DNA of 41,147 nt, taken from assembly GCA_036276235.1 (NCBI GenBank), contig DATBDZ010000396.1, forward strand, positions 1-41,147. The letters are read 5' to 3'. The DNA is from JANWHF01 sp036276235. Its GTDB lineage: Bacteria > Planctomycetota > Phycisphaerae > Tepidisphaerales > Tepidisphaeraceae. Below are positions 35,130-41,147 of the stretch, one piece after another. Position numbers and translations under genes: made by a program. Below the pieces are notes generated by a model. That model saw only the letters and a program-made list of their open reading frames with translations. It had not been told where the DNA came from and searched no databases. Each line of letters begins with the position of its first letter. The stretch's first letter is position 1.

Positions 35130-35762
35130 ATGCGCGTTGTAAGGCATTGTGTTGCAGGCCTTCTCTTGGGCTGCGCGGTTTTTCCCATGACAAGCGCTTT
35201 GGCGGCGGTGAATCTCACCTTTTCTGACAGGGACGCAACTCCCACCGCCAGAACGGTGCCGCAAGGCACGACGTTTCCGCTTGCGGTTCTTCTGGCAAGT
35301 ACGACGACCAGCACCGCCGACAAGGCAGCGGGCGTCGATTACTACATTCATGCCTCTTCAAGCAACGTCTTTACAATCGCCAGTCGCAACACAACGACCG
35401 ACGGCTCCTCGTTCACCGACACAATTCAGAATGACTCCGCGGTTGCGAATATTGGGATCAATCCAACAACTGGTGATTTGGGTGGAAGTGTTCCGAATCA
35501 GGCGATTCCCGTGAGCAATGGCACGTTTACCGTTGCCGACTACGTGATCTCAGTAAATCCCGCCGCCGCGACGGGCGGTTATACGCTTTCGTTTGACTCC
35601 GGAAGCACTTATTCCCAACCCGGAACATCCTTTAACGACGTGAATTTCACTACCTTGGGATCATTCAGTGTGACCGTAACCGCCGCTCCGGAGCCGACCG
35701 TTGCCTTGCCCCTTGTCGCGATGACGCTGGTCTTCTGCCGCCGCCGTGGCCGCACCAACTAG
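35130..35762 (+). CDS. PEP-CTERM-like surface protein, cohesin-like beta domain
   Basis: A 210-aa exported protein. A signal peptide (1-25, cleavage near ALA) is followed by a single Thr/Ser/Asn-rich beta domain. It ends in APEPTVALPLVAMTLVFCRR: a PEP motif, a hydrophobic segment and an arginine cluster, the tripartite layout of PEP-CTERM sorting signals processed by an exosortase. The body (VPQGTTFPLAVLLAS, AAGVDYYIHASS, GTFTVADYVISV, GGYTLSFDSG, LGSFSVTV) has the order of strands seen in cohesin-like domains; this is a weak pattern-level match. It begins with a good Shine-Dalgarno and ends 11 bases before gspD, so it is likely co-transcribed with secretion genes. It could be a substrate or accessory of that machine. 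No exosortase is in the window. Confidence 0.75.
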   Translation: MRVVRHCVAGLLLGCAVFPMTSALAAVNLTFSDRDATPTARTVPQGTTFPLAVLLASTTTSTADKAAGVDYYIHASSSNVFTIASRNTTTDGSSFTDTIQNDSAVANIGINPTTGDLGGSVPNQAIPVSNGTFTVADYVISVNPAAATGGYTLSFDSGSTYSQPGTSFNDVNFTTLGSFSVTVTAAPEPTVALPLVAMTLVFCRRRGRTN

Positions 35763-35773
35763 GCTGTGTCCTC

Positions 35774-38125
35774 ATGAACCGCGCGGCTCGATCGATTCTT
35801 GTTGTAATTTGTTGCGCGGGCTCGGCGGTCGTTCTCTCTGGCCCCGGCCAGCGAGCATTTGCCCAGCAACCGGCAACACTTCCCGCCACCATGCAATCCG
35901 CCGATGAATTAGTCACGATGGATTTCCCCGCCGACGGCGTGGAACTCAGCCTGCTTTCCGACATCGTCACGAAGCGCCTGCACATTCCGATCCTGTATGA
36001 CGACACGATCAGAAACAAGAAAGTCGTCATTCGCGTGCCGCTGAAAGTGCCGGAGAGCGCGTTGCTGGGGATTCTCCACAGCGCGCTGCGGCTCAAGCAG
36101 ATGGCGCTGATCGATGCCGAGCAGCCAGGATGGAAGCAGATCGTTGCCGCCCCAAATCTCGCCGGAGTGGCGCGATCGGGAGACGCCAGCGTTGCTGATG
36201 GGCCAATTGCGCAGGTCTTCATCCTGGCGCATGCCGACCCGACGCGGATCTCCGAAGCCGTGCGCCCATTCCTCACGCAGCCGGGCGGATACATCCAGGC
36301 GGAGGCGGGACAGAAACTCCTGATCGTCGGCGATTATCCGAGCGTGATTCGGCGAGTCGATGCCCTGATCAAAAAGCTCGACGCCGACGCGCCGCCGCTG
36401 GAGATTCACTTCGTCTCATTGAAGGAGGCCGAGGCAACCGCGGTGGCGCCGGCGGTGACGCAGCTCATCGCCAGCCGCGAAAGCTTTCAATGGGGAAACG
36501 CGGCACTCTCGGGCGTGACGCTGACCGCCGACGAGCGCACCAACCAGATCGCGGTCATCGCGCCGCCGGCGCGGATGGCTGAGGTCCTTGACTTAATCGC
36601 CGGCCTCGATAAGTCGCCGGAATTGCAGACGAAAGTCTATCGCCTCAAGGTCATCTCCCCCGATCGGCTCGATCGCGTCATCAAGGGCTTGCTGGGCCCG
36701 AGCCTGACCAAGCGCGCGTACGAATCGACCGTCGATCGGGAATCGCAGGCGTTGGTCGTGGCGGCGACCGCGCCGGTGCACACCCGCATCACCCAACTGC
36801 TCGGCGAGTTGGATGCGCCCGCGCCTGAATCGGAAAGCCCGATCCAGTTTTATCGCCTGAAGAACACGAAGGCCGCCGATGTGCTGGCGACGATCAGCGG
36901 ATTGCTCGGCGAGGAATCGTCCACATCGGGCGATGCAGGCAGCGACAGCGCGCCAACGGCGCGAGCCACAGCGCCAAGGAGCAGCGGTAGCGCGATGAAC
37001 AGCGCGACGCCCCCCGCCGCCGCCTCGGCGACTGCAGCGCCCTCCGCCGCTCAACAGTCAACGCGCGATTTGGGCCGCGCTGCTCCGTCGGATGTCTCCG
37101 TGGGTGAGTCCTCCAATGTGAAGTACATCTCGCCGGCGCTTCCTTACACGAATGCGCAGTCTGTGCCGGGCACGGGGATCTCATCCGTGCGCGGCAAGAA
37201 CGCCACGGTCGCCAGCGATGCCAACACCAACAGCATCATCGTCGTTGGCCCTCCGCCGGTGCAGCAGATGTATGCCGCCCTGATCAAGCGGCTCGACGAG
37301 CGCCGGCCGCAGGTGCAGATCGAATGCACGATCGTCACGCTCGATACCTCCAACAGCGTCACCTTCGGCATCGACATCAGCCATCTGGGCACGCCGGGCA
37401 ACAGCCAGTTGCTGACGCTCAGCTCCTTCGGTGTGAGCATGGCGGACGCGGTCACCGGCCGCCTGACGCCCGTCAACGCGCCGGGCGGCACGTTCGCCCT
37501 GCTCAATCCCCAAGTCGCCGATGTGGTCATTCGCGCGCTGGCCACAAGCTCGCGCGCACGGTTTCTTTCCGCGCCGCAGCTTCTGGTCAACGACAATGGC
37601 AAGGGAAAACTCGAGAGCGTGGCGCAGGAGCCGTTTGCTGTGATTCTCGATGCCAGCAGCACGCAATCGTTGACGAGCCTGGGCGGCATGTCGCAGGCGG
37701 GAACGTCCATTACCGTCGAGCCGCACATCAGCGAGGCGGATTATCTGCAGCTCAGCTACACGATCGAGTTGAGCAATTTCACGGGTGATGCGCAGAACGG
37801 CCTGCCGCCCCCAAGCCAGAAGAACGCCGTCGATAGCACCGTCACCATTCCCGACGGCTACACGATTGTCGTCGGCGGCCTGCGCACCAAAAACTTCAAC
37901 GCATCGGTCAATACCGTTCCCGTGCTCGGCGATATCCCCGTCCTCAAGTGGCTATTCGGGACGCGCTCTAAAAGTAACCAGGATTCCACGCTCTTCGTCT
38001 TCATCCGCCCGGTGATCTTGCGCGATGATCGTTTTGAGGATCTGAAATACCTGTCCGGCCGCAGCGCGCAGGAGGCCGGCCTGAGCGGCGATTTCCCCAA
38101 GAGCCAGCCGATTCCGATGCGATAA
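35774..38125 (+). CDS. gspD: Type II secretion secretin GspD-like
   Basis: A 783-aa outer-membrane secretin that would form the gated exit channel of a type II secretion or related type IV pilus system. A signal peptide (1-30, AFA|QQ) is followed by an N0-like domain (about 46-115), then four N1-type ring domains (about 145-205, 210-280, 285-345, 357-510). The last is interrupted by an Ala/Ser/Thr/Pro-rich insert at 382-445. The secretin core (about 515-765) carries TSSRARFLSAPQLLVNDNG, TSITVEPHIS and the signature VPVLGDIPVLKWLFG. No lipoprotein box or obvious S-domain is seen; a pilotin is not present nearby. The stop overlaps the gspE start in TAATG, implying coupled translation. The long insert is unusual and probably a flexible loop. 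Confidence 0.93.
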   Translation: MNRAARSILVVICCAGSAVVLSGPGQRAFAQQPATLPATMQSADELVTMDFPADGVELSLLSDIVTKRLHIPILYDDTIRNKKVVIRVPLKVPESALLGILHSALRLKQMALIDAEQPGWKQIVAAPNLAGVARSGDASVADGPIAQVFILAHADPTRISEAVRPFLTQPGGYIQAEAGQKLLIVGDYPSVIRRVDALIKKLDADAPPLEIHFVSLKEAEATAVAPAVTQLIASRESFQWGNAALSGVTLTADERTNQIAVIAPPARMAEVLDLIAGLDKSPELQTKVYRLKVISPDRLDRVIKGLLGPSLTKRAYESTVDRESQALVVAATAPVHTRITQLLGELDAPAPESESPIQFYRLKNTKAADVLATISGLLGEESSTSGDAGSDSAPTARATAPRSSGSAMNSATPPAAASATAAPSAAQQSTRDLGRAAPSDVSVGESSNVKYISPALPYTNAQSVPGTGISSVRGKNATVASDANTNSIIVVGPPPVQQMYAALIKRLDERRPQVQIECTIVTLDTSNSVTFGIDISHLGTPGNSQLLTLSSFGVSMADAVTGRLTPVNAPGGTFALLNPQVADVVIRALATSSRARFLSAPQLLVNDNGKGKLESVAQEPFAVILDASSTQSLTSLGGMSQAGTSITVEPHISEADYLQLSYTIELSNFTGDAQNGLPPPSQKNAVDSTVTIPDGYTIVVGGLRTKNFNASVNTVPVLGDIPVLKWLFGTRSKSNQDSTLFVFIRPVILRDDRFEDLKYLSGRSAQEAGLSGDFPKSQPIPMR

Positions 38126-39774
38126 TGGATGCCGCTGCAATTTCATCGACGCCGCAAATCGCTCAATCCCTGGGGATCGAGTTCGCGACGTCGTTGTCTG
38201 ACTATCCGACATCATCCGATTTTCTGGCCGCTGTTCCGATCGCCTTTGCTCGAACTTATCAGATGCTCGGACTCGTTCGCAGCAAGGATGATCGCACCGA
38301 ACTGCTGATCGCTCTGGGCGACATCAAGCATTGGGAGCAATTGCAGATCGTCGCGCGATTGCTTGGGCGACCAGTCACACCGTTGCTTGCGCCGCCGGAT
38401 GTGGTAACTGCCGCGATCAACGCCGCCTATCAATCTCGCACAGGCCAGGCACAGGAATTCATCGACACGCTCGATCGCAATCAGGTGCTCGATGAAGTGC
38501 AGCGATTGGGCGCGCGCGAGGATCTTCTGGACAACGCCACTCGCGCGCCGGTCATTAAGCTGGTCAACCTGCTCCTCTTTGAAGCGGTGAAGGCCAATGC
38601 TTCCGACGTTCATGTGCAGCCGTACGAAGAGCGCCTGATGGTTCGCATTCGCGTGGACGGCGTATTGTTTGATGCGTATACGCTGCCGAAAAATGTGCAG
38701 GAGGAAGTCATCAGCCGCATCAAGGTGATGGGCCGGATGAACATCGCCGAGAAGCGGCTGCCGCAGGATGGCCGCGCGACAGTGCAGATCGGCGATCGCT
38801 CGATTGATCTGCGCATCGCCAGCCTTCCCACCAGCTTCGGCGAGCGCGTCGTCATCCGCCTGCTCGACAAAAGCGCCCGTCTTTTTGCGCTGCCGGAGCT
38901 GGGCATGGACCCCGCCACGCTACGTAAGTTTGCGCAGCTCATCTCCATCGAGCACGGACTGATTCTCGTCACCGGGCCCACCGGAAGCGGGAAGAGCACC
39001 ACGCTTTATTCCGCGCTCAATCGCATCAACAGCAAAGAGAAAAACGTCATCACGCTGGAAGACCCGATCGAATATCAGCTTGAAGGAATCAGCCAGACGC
39101 AGGTGAGCACGAAGAAGGGCATGACCTTCGCCAGCGGATTGCGCAGCGTGCTGCGGCAGGACCCGGACGTCATCATGGTCGGTGAAATCCGCGACCTGGA
39201 AACCGCCACCATGGCAATCCAATCCTCGCTGACCGGCCACCTGGTTTTCAGCACGCTGCACACCAACGACGCCGCCAGCGCTGTAACGCGATTGGTTGAT
39301 CTGGGCATTGAACCATATCTGGTAGCGAGCAGTTTGGTCGGCGTACTCGCGCAGCGCCTCGTTCGCAGAATCTGCCCACAATGCTCCGCGCCGTACACGG
39401 CTCAGCCGAGCGAATTAGATTGGCTCGCCGTAGATCGCGCCGCCGCAGGTAACATGCGCATCGGCAGCGGCTGCGAATCCTGCCGCGGCACCGGCTACCG
39501 CGGACGGCTCGGTACATTCGAGCTGATCGCGATCGACGAAGAAATCCGCCGACTTATTTCCGCCGGCGCGTCGTCTTCGCAAATCAAGGAAGCCGCGGTG
39601 AACGCCGGCACGCGCACGCTGCGCGATGATGGGGTCGCAAAAATCCTGGCTGGGCAGACAAGCATCGCCGAGGTCGAGCGCGTGACGTTGCGGACGGATG
39701 AGTTGGAAACGACGGGTAAGGAACCCACGCGATTGGAACCCTCTCCCCTGTACTCAGGGGAGAGGGCAGGGTGA
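38125..39774 (+). CDS. gspE: Type II secretion/type IV pilus assembly ATPase GspE-like
   Basis: A 549-aa cytoplasmic hexameric ATPase that powers pseudopilus assembly. The N-terminal N1E-like domain (about 20-95) would contact the inner-membrane platform. Walker A is GPTGSGKST (284-292), Walker B DVIMVGEIRD (348-357), and the His box contains HTND (379-382). Two CxxC pairs, CPQC (417-420) and CESC (450-453), form the zinc tetracysteine found in GspE and PilB. It could serve either a T2SS or a type IV pilus; GspE is used because the secretin lies next to it. The ATG shares a base with the gspD stop. The last 11 residues (539-549) are encoded by the palindromic repeat at 39739, so the original C-terminus has been replaced or extended by an insertion outside the conserved domain. 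Confidence 0.94.
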   Translation: MDAAAISSTPQIAQSLGIEFATSLSDYPTSSDFLAAVPIAFARTYQMLGLVRSKDDRTELLIALGDIKHWEQLQIVARLLGRPVTPLLAPPDVVTAAINAAYQSRTGQAQEFIDTLDRNQVLDEVQRLGAREDLLDNATRAPVIKLVNLLLFEAVKANASDVHVQPYEERLMVRIRVDGVLFDAYTLPKNVQEEVISRIKVMGRMNIAEKRLPQDGRATVQIGDRSIDLRIASLPTSFGERVVIRLLDKSARLFALPELGMDPATLRKFAQLISIEHGLILVTGPTGSGKSTTLYSALNRINSKEKNVITLEDPIEYQLEGISQTQVSTKKGMTFASGLRSVLRQDPDVIMVGEIRDLETATMAIQSSLTGHLVFSTLHTNDAASAVTRLVDLGIEPYLVASSLVGVLAQRLVRRICPQCSAPYTAQPSELDWLAVDRAAAGNMRIGSGCESCRGTGYRGRLGTFELIAIDEEIRRLISAGASSSQIKEAAVNAGTRTLRDDGVAKILAGQTSIAEVERVTLRTDELETTGKEPTRLEPSPLYSGERAG

Positions 39775-39864
39775 GGGGACAGCGGGTCGCTATATCGCGC
39801 GGCTCGCAAGTTGACGCGTTCGTCCCCTCACCCCAACCCTCTCCCCCGAGTACAGGGGAGAGGG
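39739..39864. repeat. 126-bp palindromic dispersed repeat, copy 2
   Basis: Same length as copy 1 (11939-12064) and, in reverse complement, nearly identical including the unique core. The palindromic tips contain CCCTCTCCCCTGTACTCAGG and CCGAGTACAGGGGAGAGGG. It starts inside the gspE reading frame, supplies its stop codon (39772-39774), and fills most of the 183-base gap to gspF. This gap is unusual in an operon whose earlier genes overlap or nearly touch. Confidence 0.93.
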
Positions 39865-39919
39865 AGAAGAAGACCCTCGAACGGCGTGCGCTGCAGCGCC
39901 CTACGAAAATCAAGCTAAT

Positions 39920-39947
39920 CCCTCTCCTCTGTACTCGCAGGAGAGTG
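39920..39947. repeat. Half-size relative of the palindromic repeat
   Basis: CTCTCCT (39922-39928) pairs with AGGAGAG (39939-39945) around a loop containing GTACTC. It corresponds to one tip of the 126-bp element and lies 10 bases before the gspF start codon. Its AGGAG is too far from the ATG to be an ordinary Shine-Dalgarno, but the hairpin would occupy the ribosome-loading region. Confidence 0.65.
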
Positions 39948-39957
39948 CAGAAAGAAC

Positions 39958-41147
39958 ATGGCCGTCTTTACTTACAAAGCGATGGAGCAAGGCGCCGGCG
40001 ACATCACCGGCACCATCGCCGCCGACACTCCTCGGCAGGCGCGGCAGCTTCTGCGCCAGCGCGGCCTGGTCGTCCGCGACATCGCCGATGCCGGCACATC
40101 GCGAAGTTGGCGTACGATCTTTCGCTTCGATCGAACGTCGCGCCGTTCGGCGATTGGCCATCGCATTGCCCGCCGTCAATCGACCGAGTTGCTCCGCGAG
40201 CTTTCGACGCTTCTGGCCGTCGGAATGCCGCTCACCGAAGCATTGGAAACCTGCGGCGCCCAACATCGCGGCAGATTTCACGCGTCGATCCTCCTGCTGC
40301 GCGACCAGGTGGCTTCCGGTGCGAGTCTGGCCGGCGCGATGCAAAAGCAGCCGCGCGTCTTTGATGAGCTGTGCATCAACATCGCCGAGGTCGGTGAAGA
40401 CGCCGGCACGCTCGACACGTCCCTGGAGCGCCTCGCCGATTTCCGCGAGCGCTCCGAGCAGTTGCGCGGGCGCGTCGCCACCGCGCTGATTTACCCGGCG
40501 ATCGTTACGACGACCGCCGTCCTTTGCAGCATCTTTCTGATGACGTTTGTCGTGCCGCGCATTTTAGAGCCGCTGATCGAGCAGGGATTGCCGCTGCCTT
40601 TTCCGACGCGGGTTGTGAAAGGCATAAGCGATTTTCTGGTTGCGTGGTGGTGGCTGATTCTGTCGATTGCTGCGGGCGCGGTTGCCGCGGTCACGGCGCT
40701 CATGCGATCGCTCGAAATGCGCCGGCGCTGGCATGGCCTGCTGCTTCGCCTGCCGCTGCTGGGCGATCTGATCCGCAAACAGGCGACGGTGCATATCGCC
40801 ATCGTGATGGCCACACTCTTGCGCAGCGGCATCGTTCTCGTCCGCGCTCTGCAGATTGCTCAACGCACGACATCGAATCTGGTGTTGCGCGAAGCCTTGC
40901 ACAGATGCGAGGCGACCGTCGCCGCCGGCGGAGATATCGCCGAGGCGATGCGGAAGACCGATGCCTTTGGGCCGCTGGTCGTGCAGGTCTTCGCGCTGGG
41001 CGCGCAATCGGGTCGGCTGGAAGATATGCTGGACCGATTGGCCGAATCGTACGAGCGGCAGGTTTCCACCGCAGCCGCGCGGCTGGCGGCGATCCTCGAG
41101 CCGTGCCTGATCATCGCCCTGGCGCTGATCGTTTTGTTTATCGTGAT
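39958..41147 (+). CDS. gspF: Type II secretion inner-membrane platform protein GspF-like (partial)
   Basis: The first 396 codons of a polytopic inner-membrane protein that anchors the assembly ATPase; the gene continues past the right edge. It opens MAVFTYKAMEQGAGDITGTI, the standard GspF/PilC start. Two homologous cytoplasmic T2SSF domains follow: one at about 70-195 (LSTLLAVGMPLTEALE ... NIAEVGEDAGTLDTSLERLADF) and one at about 275-395 (VHIAIVMATLLRSGIVLVRAL ... FALGAQSGRLEDMLDRLAESYE). Each is followed by membrane segments (about 180-205, 228-250, and one starting near 383). Only a few residues of the last membrane segment are missing, so the family assignment is firm. No strong Shine-Dalgarno precedes the ATG; only a weak AGAA-type purine run is seen after the half-size repeat. 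Confidence 0.93.
   Translation, partial: MAVFTYKAMEQGAGDITGTIAADTPRQARQLLRQRGLVVRDIADAGTSRSWRTIFRFDRTSRRSAIGHRIARRQSTELLRELSTLLAVGMPLTEALETCGAQHRGRFHASILLLRDQVASGASLAGAMQKQPRVFDELCINIAEVGEDAGTLDTSLERLADFRERSEQLRGRVATALIYPAIVTTTAVLCSIFLMTFVVPRILEPLIEQGLPLPFPTRVVKGISDFLVAWWWLILSIAAGAVAAVTALMRSLEMRRRWHGLLLRLPLLGDLIRKQATVHIAIVMATLLRSGIVLVRALQIAQRTTSNLVLREALHRCEATVAAGGDIAEAMRKTDAFGPLVVQVFALGAQSGRLEDMLDRLAESYERQVSTAAARLAAILEPCLIIALALIVLFIV

Overview
The window looks like chromosomal DNA of a planctomycete, most likely of the class Phycisphaerae. The composition is high-GC. The gene content is typical of that phylum: a PVC-type heme-binding dehydrogenase-like protein with HEAT repeats, a DUF1800/DUF1501 pair, a small membrane protein ending in a CPRCGYDLR...CPEC zinc ribbon, a PEP-CTERM-like protein, and several large secreted proteins with NHL, beta-helix, LamG or PD40 domains. 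The species assignment is inference; there is no rRNA or marker gene to fix it.

Layout. 72-4113: a GT4-like glycosyltransferase, convergent with a GAF-PAS-GAF-GGDEF diguanylate cyclase, then a sugar-nucleotide epimerase. 4154-4314: an array of 7-bp repeats in two opposed blocks. 4320-7733: the large cytochrome c-type secreted protein. 7862-8528: two small genes, followed by two long inverted repeats. 8841-14086: three leftward genes (an EboE-like TIM barrel, a membrane-anchored FGE-like/PD40 fusion and an unrecognised secreted protein) separated by repeat elements. 14461-18496: a secreted beta-helix/LamG protein and an SGNH hydrolase. 18516-25464: a compact leftward five-gene operon (CoA ligase, alpha/beta hydrolase, AtuA-like protein, AtuA-related small protein, CitMHS permease) divergent from a thiolase at 25537-26715. 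Together these six genes look like an uptake and CoA-dependent catabolic unit for an unidentified organic acid or ester. 26732-34850: a leftward DUF1800 - DUF1501 - NHL/CBM9-like operon encoding exported proteins. 35130 to the right edge: a rightward operon of a PEP-CTERM/cohesin-like protein and the type II secretion or type IV pilus core genes gspD, gspE and gspF (gspF runs off the window).

No tRNA, rRNA, CRISPR array, integrase or transposase was seen. The most unusual non-coding content is a set of palindromic repeats. Two nearly identical 126-bp copies lie in opposite orientation at 11939-12064 and 39739-39864. A diverged relative lies at 14244-14350 and a half-size relative at 39920-39947, and unrelated long hairpins occur at 8538-8771. 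Several share a GTACTC/GAGTAC core. One copy has supplied the last 11 codons of gspE and separates it from gspF.

Most genes belong to known families. The strongest candidates for something new are the dockerin-bearing DUF1800 operon beside a cohesin-like PEP-CTERM protein co-transcribed with secretion genes, the AtuA-centred catabolic unit that lacks the terpene-pathway carboxylases, and the repeat family.
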